From: a virus
Virus record (IMG/VR): IMGVR_UViG_3300021519_000071
Coordinates: 1-24,737 of that record
Length of the DNA stretch: 24,737 bases
Reading direction: 5' to 3' (one strand)
Part shown: piece after piece, positions 1-7,331 of the stretch
Position numbering within the stretch: position 1 is the stretch's first letter
Layout of the letters: the number at the start of each line of letters is the position of its first letter
Translations under genes and position numbers: made by a program
Notes under the pieces: model-generated
Database searches by the model: none
Told to the model about the DNA's origin: nothing
The model's input: only the letters and a program-made list of their open reading frames with translations

Positions 1-264
1 ACTATGTAATACATTGGTACTATCGGCACCACCACTAAACATGACCACAACATAATCATACTCATCTCTGATTTGTTGTGCTCTTATTTTGTAAAGTTCG
101 CCTAGAGATAGTTCGGGTTCTTTCCACCAATTAATTTTTCTAAATCTCTCTTGATGGAAATCCCAAGATATGTCAGCACCGGTTTGATTAGCTTCTAAAA
201 TAGCTTCAATTTTATCTACAAACGGTTTGCCATTTACTGTGTATACGCCTAGGTAATCTTTCAT
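1..264 (-). CDS. PP-loop ATP pyrophosphatase-like protein, partial (C-terminus beyond window)
   Basis: The 88 visible residues run from an ATG to the window edge, so this is the N-terminal part only. A pyrophosphate-binding P-loop, SGGADST, lies near residues 79-85. This is the signature of the PP-loop superfamily, whose members adenylate a substrate and release pyrophosphate. The protein closely parallels the next gene over its whole visible length, sharing blocks such as ADISW, LSL-ELY and RAQQIRD, so the two are tandem paralogs. Its ATG overlaps the stop of the upstream gene as ATGA, implying translational coupling. The substrate is unknown. The roughly 78 residues before the P-loop argue against QueC, where the loop is near the N-terminus. 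Confidence 0.75.
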   Translation of the reverse strand, partial: MKDYLGVYTVNGKPFVDKIEAILEANQTGADISWDFHQERFRKINWWKEPELSLGELYKIRAQQIRDEYDYVVVMFSGGADSTNVLHS

Positions 265-1472
265 AGTTGTGGTTCTATAAATTTTGTGTAATGACCTATT
301 TTATATCGTTGTGCAAAAAGTTTAAATCCTGTTTTTTGAGTTGACAGATACATAGGATTTATATTTTTATAAAATAATTTAAAATCACTTTCAAGTAATT
401 GAGATGTACGAGTTCCGTGGTGTAACTGTTCAAACCAAGTACTTTGTGGAGGTAAAAATGCTATAGTAGATTTTTGACATTGAAATACTGGAGTCACTGT
501 AGTTGGGTAAATTGCTGGCACTATACCGCGCTGATAATCGCCTTTTAAATTAACAATAGAATCATTGGTTGGATCTTTTCCTACCCAAAATTTTGTATTT
601 CCTAATTTACGCACAGCATCAACTAACCATCTATTTTCTTTTTTATGAATAAATCTAGCAGTAACATGACTTTGTTTTACTAATACTTCTGGAAGTTCTG
701 GCCCCCAATAAAACAATATTCGATTAACATTTGGATATACAGTATCAAATGGTAGCACAACATTGTTAACTCCTAAGTCAGTAATAAGAGTATGAATATT
801 GCCTTGCTCGTCATAGCGTAAAACTGGTTTATCACACCCCCAGACTATTCCTATGCGTTTTCCTTGCTCGGCTAAATCTTTAAGGTATTTAAATTTATTT
901 AGATCACCTTTACCGGTTACGATCGGAGTAATCCAGTCTGGACATTTATATAACCACTCGTCAGTTTTACTATTAATAATATCTTCAAAAAAATCATTAA
1001 TAGTAACTTTTGTATTAGGATAATTCACAGAAATTTCGTGTAGCAGTGGAAACAAAGCATATTTTGTTTCACTCATTGTATTAGTTGCCGAAGTATTCTT
1101 GTCGTTCCAGTTCCAATTTTTTAATCCTTCCATCGGAGCACTGCCGATTACTTCATCTACATGAATACCATTATTTAAAAAACTTTTAACTACATTGGTG
1201 CTATCTGCACCACCACTACACATTATAATTATATAATCGTATGCATCACGAATTTGCTGAGCCCTTAATCGATAAAGCTCATCTAAAGATAAATTTGGTT
1301 CATTAGTCCAATCAATGTTATCAAAACTATCTTTATGAAAATTCCAACTAATATCAGCTAGCGTTTTTTGTGCTTCTAGTACAGCTTGAATTTTACTTAC
1401 ATATTTCTTATTATTAACAATGTAATACCCGGCCTCCCAATAATTTTGAGGGAAATTTTCAATTACATTCAT
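261..1472 (-). CDS. PP-loop ATP pyrophosphatase-like protein
   Basis: This is a 403-residue protein with the PP-loop motif SGGADST near residues 86-92, preceded by a short hydrophobic strand (YDYIIIMC). Family members (asparagine synthetase, QueC, TilS, PAPS reductase) use this loop to bind ATP and activate a carboxyl, carbonyl or similar group. The rest of the chain is not recognisable as any named subfamily. No zinc CxxC pair typical of QueC is seen. The ATG at 1472 has no clear ribosome site, and the stop lies 9 bases downstream of the preceding gene's end in the same direction. A second copy follows immediately with ATGA overlap, so both are probably made together. Amide or thiol formation on a metabolite, nucleotide or peptide is possible, but the substrate is not deducible. 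Confidence 0.75.
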   Translation of the reverse strand: MNVIENFPQNYWEAGYYIVNNKKYVSKIQAVLEAQKTLADISWNFHKDSFDNIDWTNEPNLSLDELYRLRAQQIRDAYDYIIIMCSGGADSTNVVKSFLNNGIHVDEVIGSAPMEGLKNWNWNDKNTSATNTMSETKYALFPLLHEISVNYPNTKVTINDFFEDIINSKTDEWLYKCPDWITPIVTGKGDLNKFKYLKDLAEQGKRIGIVWGCDKPVLRYDEQGNIHTLITDLGVNNVVLPFDTVYPNVNRILFYWGPELPEVLVKQSHVTARFIHKKENRWLVDAVRKLGNTKFWVGKDPTNDSIVNLKGDYQRGIVPAIYPTTVTPVFQCQKSTIAFLPPQSTWFEQLHHGTRTSQLLESDFKLFYKNINPMYLSTQKTGFKLFAQRYKIGHYTKFIEPQL

Positions 1473-1481
1473 CTAAGTTTA

Positions 1482-1787
1482 TTAGGAAATAGTCTCTTGA
1501 TTAGAAAAGGTAATACCGTTTGCATCATTATACTGTTTGCGTTCTGCACCTTCTGGATGCGTTAATTTTGCTGTGGTATATGCGGCATAATTTTCTATAG
1601 TATCAAATACTATGGTATGTACTCTTGTGTTAGTATCTACAGATACTAAGTTTTGACTAATAAATCCAGGGAACGATTCGGTCCATGCCCAATAGACAGC
1701 AGCTTTTGCTTTATTTTCATTGCTTACTTGAGCAAAAAATTTAGTTCCTTCGGGCTTGATTATAGTTTGTGTAAATGTAATGGCCAT
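1482..1787 (-). CDS. Small hypothetical protein (101 aa)
   Basis: I do not recognise this protein. It is 101 residues long, soluble, rich in Thr and aromatic residues, with no signal peptide or membrane segment. The alternation of short strands and one helix (for example around TRVHTIVFDTIENYAAYTTAKL) could fit a small alpha/beta ferredoxin-like fold, but this is a guess. The start is well supported by the ribosome site AGGAGA about 9 bases before the ATG. That site lies inside the last codons of the upstream glycosyltransferase gene, so expression is probably coupled to it. It precedes the PP-loop gene by 9 bases and is likely in the same operon. Confidence 0.7.
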   Translation of the reverse strand: MAITFTQTIIKPEGTKFFAQVSNENKAKAAVYWAWTESFPGFISQNLVSVDTNTRVHTIVFDTIENYAAYTTAKLTHPEGAERKQYNDANGITFSNQETIS

Positions 1788-1788
1788 T

Positions 1789-3426
1789 TTAATTCTCTCC
1801 TAATGTGCTATTATTTAGTGCTGTTGCTTCTGTAAATATTGATTTTAGCCAATTAAAATCGTTAATCAGTGCTAATGTAACATGATCCTCGGCACACTCT
1901 TCACCAAATTTGCGTCCCGCAATCGCCCCTTTAATAGCCCATTCACCATATGGTTTATCTTGCCCCACCGAACACCATATATCTAATCGTTTGTTAGATT
2001 CTCTAGTTAGTTGTCGTTTTAAAATCTTACCCGATAGTTTAGCACACTCTCTAAACGCACTTCGCCAGGCATTAAATTCGTTTGTATTAAACCCAGTTGT
2101 ATTACTAATTTTTGGCATAACTTTAAATTTACTACTAATACTAGTAGTCATATCAGGATTACTTATATTCATGTTTAAAGTTAATTCTCTAGGTAAAAGT
2201 TTTACTCCGCCATATCCATATTCTAAATTATTTACAGGGTTACGACTATGCCAAACATGTACACAATCTCTATCAAATATTTTTGGTTGATAATCAAAAG
2301 TCCACTCGTCAGTTAGATATGCATCGCCATCTACTACATAAAACATATCAGTAGTGGCCAGTTCGGCTGCACATTTATGAGCATTAACAATACCCTCAAT
2401 TCCATTTACACGAAATGCCTTGGGGGATTTTTCTAAAACACGTTGCCAGTTCTTTTCGGCGTCGGGTTCATTATAACTAATGAATACAACATCAAGTTTT
2501 TCTGGTAAATTAACTTTAACATTTCCTACAACCTTAGTACCTTTGGATTTTTCTGGAACTATTTTTGCCGCCCAAATGTCTTCACTAGTGCTATGTAACT
2601 GTTTATCTAACAACCACACATGTTCGTATTTTAATTCATAATATGGTATTCGATCTGTAATACTGTATTCTAAATTCGGTAGTGTTGGATTATAAATTAT
2701 TTTAGGTTTAACATATCCCATATCTTTTACAGGTTTAGGGCCGCCGCCGCGAACTTTTAATTTAACAGCCCACACTTTGTCTGCGGTAGGATTAAATTGA
2801 TTGTCTAAATACCATACACATTCGTACTTGAAATTATGCCAGGGTAAAGTATAATCGAGGTCGTATTCAATTTTAGGAATGTCTCGATTGTGTATAGTTC
2901 GTATTATTATATCTGGAGTCAGATACCCCATATCTTTAATACCCAACGACTCGCTGTCTGCCAGTCGACATCTCATAACCCATATTTTTTCATCTGTAGT
3001 ATTAAATTTTGGATCCATGTGCCATATCATTTGATAATTTAAATCTCGTGGGTCGTCAATTGTTAATTTAGATGGATCATTTAAGTAAGAAATATTATTA
3101 GAAATATCTGGATTTCTTTCCCAAATAATATTTAAGTTAGTTGGCATAGGCAAATTAACCGGTACTGGCCAGTACCCCATATCGGGCCTCCAAGATTTAT
3201 TAAAATATTTGGCTACCCAATCACCATTGTATTTCCATACTACACATTTAATTCCCGGAGTAGGTGGCAACGATTCAATTTTAATTTTTGGCATTGATGG
3301 ATTATACACTAAGAATTCTTCGTGATTACCACCTAGTTGGGACAGTTGTTGATCGTAGGCTAAGAAATCGCCATTCCAGATAATTTTTTCTACTTCTTCT
3401 TTGGGTACTTGATATATGTTAAGCAT
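1789..3426 (-). CDS. Glycosyltransferase-like protein with N-terminal W/D repeats
   Basis: This 545-residue protein has two parts. Residues about 58-290 hold three to four degenerate repeats of roughly 70 residues: an aromatic then a VW.LD step, a T..(D/E)..W..K step, and in the middle copies a KDMGY..P ending. From about residue 307 the sequence changes to a Rossmann-like segment (LDVVFISYNEP), then VDGDA at 365-369, resembling the DxD metal/nucleotide-sugar site of GT-A glycosyltransferases, and later GYGGVKLL near 404. Transfer of a sugar in the phage-infected cytoplasm is therefore likely, with unknown donor and acceptor. The frame stays open further upstream, but I chose ATG 3426 because it overlaps the stop of the upstream epimerase by 8 bases, whereas longer forms would overlap that gene by more than 80. 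The neighbouring sugar epimerase supports a glycan role. Confidence 0.7.
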   Translation of the reverse strand: MLNIYQVPKEEVEKIIWNGDFLAYDQQLSQLGGNHEEFLVYNPSMPKIKIESLPPTPGIKCVVWKYNGDWVAKYFNKSWRPDMGYWPVPVNLPMPTNLNIIWERNPDISNNISYLNDPSKLTIDDPRDLNYQMIWHMDPKFNTTDEKIWVMRCRLADSESLGIKDMGYLTPDIIIRTIHNRDIPKIEYDLDYTLPWHNFKYECVWYLDNQFNPTADKVWAVKLKVRGGGPKPVKDMGYVKPKIIYNPTLPNLEYSITDRIPYYELKYEHVWLLDKQLHSTSEDIWAAKIVPEKSKGTKVVGNVKVNLPEKLDVVFISYNEPDAEKNWQRVLEKSPKAFRVNGIEGIVNAHKCAAELATTDMFYVVDGDAYLTDEWTFDYQPKIFDRDCVHVWHSRNPVNNLEYGYGGVKLLPRELTLNMNISNPDMTTSISSKFKVMPKISNTTGFNTNEFNAWRSAFRECAKLSGKILKRQLTRESNKRLDIWCSVGQDKPYGEWAIKGAIAGRKFGEECAEDHVTLALINDFNWLKSIFTEATALNNSTLGEN

Positions 3427-4378
3427 TTTGTGAATTAATCCAGTTATAGTATTCTTGAAACCCTTCTTCAATATTAACAGATGGCGAGAAGCCAAAATCA
3501 TTTTTGGCTCTTAAAATGTTTAATTGTCCGCGAAGTGGAAAGTTATTATCTCGCGGATTAACTTTAATTGTGCCTTTGCCAGCAATTTTAATAGCTAAGT
3601 TAGCTGCTTCTAACAAAGTGCGCGACTGTCCGCGAGTAATGTTGTAGGTTCCGTTAACACTATCTTCGCTAATAGCCGCTACAGCAATACCCATAGCTGC
3701 ATCGTCGATATAAGTAAAATCTAAACTATCGGCTGCACCGTTGACTATTAATTCTCCACCGCGCATGGCTGTAGTCAAAAACTTACTAACAACACGATCT
3801 TCAACATCGTAAGGTCCGTATATGGCACTAGGACGAATAATAGTATAATCTAAATTATATTGGCGGCTATAATCCTGCACCAACCACTCCCCGGCTAATT
3901 TCATTATACCATACGCACCAATAGGACGGCAATCAGCTGCTTCGTCCATACCATCAAAGAATTCGTGTTTACCAAAGTTACCGTAGACCATACTAGAACT
4001 AACATACACAAATTTTTTAATTTTATGTTTTACACTAAGATTTAATAAATTAAGTAGTCCTTCACTCATAACACGACTGCCTAAAGTAGGATTACGATTA
4101 ACTACTTTTTGTCTAGGAAAACTTGCTAGGTGTATAACAATATCTACACCTTCAAAAATACTGTCGTCAAATGGTTCTTCGATGCTAGCAAGTGTTATGT
4201 CACGAGTTTTAATTCTGCACAAGCGTTCAAGCATTACATAATCTAATTCTGCCTGAGGAATAACACCATAGCTGGTTTTATTGTCTATGATAACAACTTC
4301 GTGACGGAAACTTTCAAGCATACGAACTACATTATGCCCTACAAACCCTAATCCACCTGTTACTAAGATTTTTGCCAT
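3419..4378 (-). CDS. NAD-dependent nucleotide-sugar epimerase/dehydratase (extended SDR)
   Basis: This 319-residue protein belongs to the extended short-chain dehydrogenase family that includes GalE and related epimerases and dehydratases. The N-terminus carries the NAD-binding glycine motif VTGGLGFVG (residues 6-14). The catalytic residues appear as SSS at 127-129 and YGIMK with Tyr156 and Lys160. The length is normal for the family. These enzymes act on NDP-hexoses in the cytoplasm. The adjacent glycosyltransferase suggests that it prepares the sugar donor. I chose ATG 4378 over a TTG 12 bases upstream because the protein then starts directly at the conserved AKILVTGG strand. It overlaps the preceding gene by 16 bases. 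The exact substrate cannot be read from the sequence. Confidence 0.9.
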   Translation of the reverse strand: MAKILVTGGLGFVGHNVVRMLESFRHEVVIIDNKTSYGVIPQAELDYVMLERLCRIKTRDITLASIEEPFDDSIFEGVDIVIHLASFPRQKVVNRNPTLGSRVMSEGLLNLLNLSVKHKIKKFVYVSSSMVYGNFGKHEFFDGMDEAADCRPIGAYGIMKLAGEWLVQDYSRQYNLDYTIIRPSAIYGPYDVEDRVVSKFLTTAMRGGELIVNGAADSLDFTYIDDAAMGIAVAAISEDSVNGTYNITRGQSRTLLEAANLAIKIAGKGTIKVNPRDNNFPLRGQLNILRAKNDFGFSPSVNIEEGFQEYYNWINSQNA

Positions 4379-4698
4379 TTTAATGCCCAATAAGTTTGAT
4401 CTTGCTCTTTAAGTCGAGCAATAATAATATATTTGTATCCATATGAGTACGGATCGGCTACACGATGCCAGAACGGAGCTTCCTCGGCATTCTCCATAAT
4501 CCATTTTCCAGCTTCTGACTGTTGCCAATTATACAATGGCTCGGCTGCGTACAAGTCAGGATCCTCAACATCGCCCATTGTAAACTCATGCACTTTCACA
4601 TCTGAAAACTTTACAACTTCGTTATTGACAAGTTTAAATTCTGGTTCTTTAAATAGCTTGGTAGCTTCTTCGGAACGATGCGGAGTAGTAATAGCCAT
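4363..4698 (-). CDS. Hypothetical protein with the array-type C-terminal motif (YWALKW)
   Basis: This 111-residue protein has no recognised domain. It ends in DQTYWALKWQKS, which matches the short C-terminal pattern shared by the small genes clustered at 8685-11786 (acidic stretch, then aromatic-x-L-K-W). The preceding strand YKYIIIARLKE also fits the beta strand and turn seen before the motif there. I therefore regard it as a dispersed, longer member of that family. It starts just after thyX and overlaps the epimerase. The bases before its ATG contain a sigma70-like promoter, so it may be transcribed separately from thyX. The function is unknown. Confidence 0.75.
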   Translation of the reverse strand: MAITTPHRSEEATKLFKEPEFKLVNNEVVKFSDVKVHEFTMGDVEDPDLYAAEPLYNWQQSEAGKWIMENAEEAPFWHRVADPYSYGYKYIIIARLKEQDQTYWALKWQKS

Positions 4699-4703
4699 AC
4701 CCC

Positions 4704-4732
4704 ATTATAACAGAATTACTGTTACTTTACAA
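4704..4732 (-). promoter_or_regulatory. Putative sigma70-type promoter upstream of the 111-aa gene
   Basis: On the minus strand TTGTAA (4732-4727) is followed after 17 bases by a perfect TATAAT (4709-4704). The -35 match is only 4 of 6. The -10 ends 5 bases before the ATG at 4698, so the transcript would be nearly leaderless. It overlaps the thyX stop codon. Confidence 0.4.
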
Positions 4733-5384
4733 GAAATTCGGTAACCATTGGAAATATAGTTTCAAGAGCCTGAGCACAGGCTAGGGCTACTTCTCTATGT
4801 TCCTTTTGGGTTTCCGGCCCACTACGCAATTCAATATAATGTAACCAGCTACGCAGCGTTCCTTGCATATACAATCGACTTACTGTAAGACCTTCGGGCA
4901 ATACGGCACGAGCTTGTTCTTTGGCTATGCCATGTTTGATTGCCCAATCATATGAGTCCTGGGCTACATCGGCGGCTCGTTGTTGTTTGAGGGCCCAACG
5001 CATGGCCAAATCATTATCAGTATTTTCTAAACTGTTTTGGCGATTCTTAGTATCTTGTAGTCTAGCTTCTTTAAGTTCTATACCTAAATCTGCTACGGCG
5101 TAACGCTGACTAAACTCTTGGAATGAAAAACTACGGTGTCGTAGTATCTGGCGAGCAATGTCGCGGGTCGTTTCAATTTCTAAACAGGCACTTACCATTT
5201 CAAGAGGACTCCAGTGGCGGTGCTTGATTAGATATCGAATTAGTTTTTCACTTGTTTCTGTGTTTGTTTGGTTAGCAGGATTGCTAACACGAGCACAGTA
5301 AGCAACTAGTTCTTGGGCATTTACAATACCTTGTGCAACTAGTTCCTTACTTGGCTCACTACTTGATACTAATGTTACCTTCAA
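4722..5384 (-). CDS. thyX: Flavin-dependent thymidylate synthase ThyX
   Basis: ThyX converts dUMP to dTMP using methylene-tetrahydrofolate, FAD and NADPH, and supplies thymidylate for phage DNA synthesis. The diagnostic ThyX motif RHRxxSxxxxSxR is present at residues 82-94 (RHRSFSFQEFSQR). The later LRSWLHYIELRSGPETQKEHR segment fits the substrate-binding helix, and the 220-residue length is typical. The start is a TTG at 5384, not an ATG. It overlaps the upstream stop as TTGA and has a ribosome site (TTAGGA) 5 bases before it, which lies in the last codons of the upstream gene. ThyX is common in phages with AT-rich genomes. Confidence 0.97.
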   Translation of the reverse strand: MKVTLVSSSEPSKELVAQGIVNAQELVAYCARVSNPANQTNTETSEKLIRYLIKHRHWSPLEMVSACLEIETTRDIARQILRHRSFSFQEFSQRYAVADLGIELKEARLQDTKNRQNSLENTDNDLAMRWALKQQRAADVAQDSYDWAIKHGIAKEQARAVLPEGLTVSRLYMQGTLRSWLHYIELRSGPETQKEHREVALACAQALETIFPMVTEFLVK

Positions 5385-5683
5385 AGTTTTCCTAACAACT
5401 TATCTGTTTCGGGTTGAACTAAAGCTGCAACACTTTTAATATCAACTACAAAATCAACATCGCGAATTTGACTGTCTAACTCAGAAAAGGTACGAGTAAC
5501 TAATGCTTCAATCTCTTCTAGTGCTAGTCCTTGTTTGAGTAATGTATGTAAGTTAATAGTACGTTGCTTGCCTTCTGTTAACTTAATTACGATCTTTTTA
5601 ATACACTCCAGTGGGACATCAGTTTTATTAACTTCTGAAATAATGAGTTCCCACTGATCTAACAAGTCATCAATTGGCTGCAT
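5381..5683 (-). CDS. Conserved-looking hypothetical protein (100 aa)
   Basis: I do not recognise a family. The 100-residue acidic, largely helical protein has no membrane segment, no cysteine pair and no nucleotide-binding motif. The repeated leucines and charged residues suggest a helical bundle or a protein-binding role. The ATG at 5683 overlaps the end of the upstream gene by 14 bases. A GTG directly before it at 5686 is an alternative start adding one residue. Its end carries the ribosome site for thyX, so the two are probably translated in a coupled way. Confidence 0.7.
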   Translation of the reverse strand: MQPIDDLLDQWELIISEVNKTDVPLECIKKIVIKLTEGKQRTINLHTLLKQGLALEEIEALVTRTFSELDSQIRDVDFVVDIKSVAALVQPETDKLLGKL

Positions 5684-6422
5684 CACTCACCGCAGCTTCC
5701 GCTTTAGGTGGACGACCTTTACGCTTTGGCGCTTCTGCTACAGGAGGAGTCCATGTAGCTTCGCCCATGTTCACGCCAGGAGTCATACGCTCTGCATCTT
5801 TCTTCATACGGCTAGCTTCGGCAATCATTTCAGTAGCTTCACGCTCCATTTGTTTAGCTTGAGCTAACATGTTAGCGGCAATTTGGCGATCACTTAATAC
5901 ACCATCTGTGCCAGCTTGCAAAGGTGTTGCTTCAGTATAACGACCTTCGGCAGCAGTTTGTTTAGCAAGTTGTTCAGCTTTGTATTCTGCCTCAGCGGCT
6001 CTCTTAACTGAAGGATCAACCATACCACGGCTAGCATCATTCTGTTGCATTTTTTTGCGGGCTTCTTCGCCTTTTTCCATTTCGTTGACTAACTTATTAA
6101 GTTCATCTAAACGAATAGTAGCATTGTTACCAGGAGTCATAATAACATCAGAGGTACGAATCTTTTTAATCATACGCTCGTTGTGTAATGTTTCTAAGAT
6201 TGGGCGGCCATCTGGAAACAATGAACGGTGCAATGCATCAGCTAATTGATTTGCGGCTTGTCCAATAGGACTTTCGACTACCTTTTGGATAGCATCTTGC
6301 CAAGCGGCATTAAGAATCTCAGGATAAATCACAAGGCACATATGGGTATCACCCGGAACCTCTCGATATAATACCAAGACCTTGCGGTCACCATTTTTAC
6401 CTACGTGTTTAATCTGTGCCAT
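5670..6422 (-). CDS. Conserved phage protein with C-terminal coiled coil (250 aa)
   Basis: The N-terminal half (about residues 1-120) looks like a compact globular domain beginning MAQIKHVGKNGDRKVLVLYRE. From about 118 to 220 the chain is rich in Glu, Lys, Ala, Gln and Met and is very likely a long alpha helix or coiled coil. The tail is basic and Pro-rich (APKRKGRPPKAEAA), resembling an AT-hook-like KRKGRPPK patch that could touch nucleic acid. No catalytic motif is visible. The ATG at 6422 is decided by a near-perfect ribosome site (AAGGAGGT) 5 bases upstream. The longer frame upstream overlaps the previous gene and has no such site. A structural or DNA-associated phage role is possible but unproven. 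Confidence 0.75.
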   Translation of the reverse strand: MAQIKHVGKNGDRKVLVLYREVPGDTHMCLVIYPEILNAAWQDAIQKVVESPIGQAANQLADALHRSLFPDGRPILETLHNERMIKKIRTSDVIMTPGNNATIRLDELNKLVNEMEKGEEARKKMQQNDASRGMVDPSVKRAAEAEYKAEQLAKQTAAEGRYTEATPLQAGTDGVLSDRQIAANMLAQAKQMEREATEMIAEASRMKKDAERMTPGVNMGEATWTPPVAEAPKRKGRPPKAEAAVSDAAN

Positions 6423-6423
6423 A

Positions 6424-6672
6424 TTAACCTCCTTGGGTTGTGTCGTCGGGTGTACTATCGACGCTAGCTGATTCAGATACTTCAGTTTCTCCATCGGCAG
6501 TAGCTTGAGCTTGCGCTACTACTGCGTTTAGAAAAGTTGTGAGCTTGTCAAAGACAGCACCAACTTGTGCCAATTCAGCACCGCGGAATGCACCGCGAGT
6601 TGCTGCAAGATCAACGATACTACGAAGAGCATCAAGATCCGCTACAGTGATTTGAGTTGTTTGATTTTCCAT
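6424..6672 (-). CDS. Small acidic phage protein (82 aa)
   Basis: This 82-residue protein has a helical N-terminal two thirds (LDALRSIVDLAATRGAFRG followed by ELAQVGAVFDKL) and a disordered acidic Ser/Thr/Asp tail. The helical part resembles small proteins I associate with T4-like phages of marine and freshwater bacteria, of unknown function. It ends one base before the strongly translated 250-aa gene, and its last codons contribute that gene's ribosome site. There is no clear ribosome site before its own ATG. Instead a late-type box lies 5 bases upstream. Confidence 0.75.
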   Translation of the reverse strand: MENQTTQITVADLDALRSIVDLAATRGAFRGAELAQVGAVFDKLTTFLNAVVAQAQATADGETEVSESASVDSTPDDTTQGG

Positions 6673-6677
6673 GTAGA

Positions 6678-6685
6678 TATTTAAT
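6678..6685 (-). promoter_or_regulatory. Putative T4-type late promoter box
   Basis: The minus strand reads ATTAAATA, which matches 6 of 8 bases of the T4 late consensus TATAAATA. It lies 5 bases before the ATG of the 82-aa gene. This is the same spacing as the stronger boxes at 17641, 19869 and 22387, which is the main reason to list it. Confidence 0.4.
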
Positions 6686-6709
6686 ATAATTTAACTCAAG
6701 CATAAAATA

Positions 6710-6734
6710 AAATACCCCCAATTTAGGGGTATTT
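6710..6734 (-). terminator. Rho-independent terminator
   Basis: AAATACCCC (6710-6718) pairs perfectly with GGGGTATTT (6726-6734) around a 7-base loop. On the minus strand the hairpin is followed by a T-rich run (TTTATTTTA). It lies just after the small membrane-protein gene and before the 82-aa gene, so it should end the transcript that begins at the promoter near 8671. Confidence 0.75.
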
Positions 6735-6752
6735 CGGTAAAACTGATACTGG

Positions 6753-6917
6753 TTATTTGTTAAAAGAGTAGTTAATATACGCTAGACCAAACGAAATTAT
6801 AGCACCAACATAGTTACCCACGGATAAATCTTGCAATCCAGCGTACACTAAAAATCCAATTAAGAACCAAGTAATTTCTTTTGCGTTACGCATATACCAC
6901 TGTTTAAATTTATTCAT
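6753..6917 (-). CDS. Small two-helix membrane protein (54 aa)
   Basis: The frame runs from ATG 6917 to TAA and encodes 54 residues. The N-terminus is short and basic (MNKFKQWYMRNAK). It is followed by a hydrophobic stretch around residues 14-26 (ITWFLIGFLVYAG) and a second around 35-49 (VGAIISFGLAYINY). This predicts a small inner-membrane hairpin protein. The ATG overlaps the stop of the zinc-ribbon gene by 8 bases (ATGAATAA), and a terminator follows 19 bases after the stop, so it is the last gene of that operon. The function is unknown. A holin-like or membrane-modifying role is possible, but no lysis partner is visible. Confidence 0.7.
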   Translation of the reverse strand: MNKFKQWYMRNAKEITWFLIGFLVYAGLQDLSVGNYVGAIISFGLAYINYSFNK

Positions 6918-7101
6918 CTTCTTCTCCATTAATATCCAAATCTTGACTGACCATATCTACCATACTACTATAACAGTTAGGACAAAATGCTACAGGTAAT
7001 ATACCAAAGTAACCTAGTACGCCACCTTCGTCTTCGGTAAACTCGCAGGCACATACATTACATTTGTGGTTGTCACCAACATGATTAAACCCATCAATCA
7101 T
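6910..7101 (-). CDS. Small zinc-ribbon-like protein (63 aa)
   Basis: Two CxxC knuckles are visible, CNVC at residues 14-17 and CPNC at 40-43, separated by about 22 residues. The tail is short and acidic (DLDINGEEDE). This is the layout of a zinc ribbon or treble-clef metal site, often used for nucleic-acid or protein binding. An extra Cys (CACEF) sits next to the first knuckle. The ATG overlaps the preceding stop as TAATG. The specific partner is unknown. Confidence 0.75.
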   Translation of the reverse strand: MIDGFNHVGDNHKCNVCACEFTEDEGGVLGYFGILPVAFCPNCYSSMVDMVSQDLDINGEEDE

Positions 7102-7331
7102 TATTTTTCTTTCTGATAGTGTCTTTTAATCTGTTCCACGGCATGCTTAACACTAGCATTGTATCCGTTTTCCCAATCTTGATAACCACCTAGTGGCTCG
7201 ACAATTTTCTGCCCTTTAACAATCTTACAAATATCTCTTGCAATCAACTCTACCAATAGATTAGCACGACCAGCAAGTTCTGGAGCTGCAAATCCTGCTT
7301 CTAGCATAAGTTTTTTGACTCGATCATTCAT
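7101..7331 (-). CDS. Small hypothetical phage protein (76 aa)
   Basis: This is a 76-residue, mainly helical, basic protein (MNDRVKKLMLEAGFAAPELAGRA at its N-terminus) with no membrane segment or known catalytic motif. Its ATG overlaps the VWA gene's stop as TAATG, and its own stop overlaps the next ATG in the same way, so it is part of a tightly coupled operon. I do not assign a function. Confidence 0.75.
   Translation of the reverse strand: MNDRVKKLMLEAGFAAPELAGRANLLVELIARDICKIVKGQKIVEPLGGYQDWENGYNASVKHAVEQIKRHYQKEK

Noticed and set aside
261-1472. Reading the PP-loop proteins as QueC (queuosine or 7-deazaguanine DNA modification)
   Set aside because: The loop lies after about 78-85 residues, the protein is almost twice the QueC length, no zinc-binding CxxC pair is seen, and no QueD, QueE or FolE gene is present here.
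1653-1835. Plus-strand open frames within the minus-strand genes at 1.6-2.3, 4.4-6.2, 7.3, 10.3 and 15.4 kb
   Set aside because: They lie inside well-supported genes in other frames, lack ribosome sites and encode low-complexity Ser/Cys/Leu-rich products typical of antisense reading.
1789-3426. Linking the W-x-x-K repeats of the glycosyltransferase to the array motif F-x-L-K-W
   Set aside because: Both have Trp and Lys near acidic residues, but the order and spacing differ. The similarity is too short to support homology.
6753-6917. Two-helix protein as a holin
   Set aside because: Size and topology would allow it, but no endolysin or spanin is nearby and it sits in the VWA operon, so I only call it a small membrane protein.
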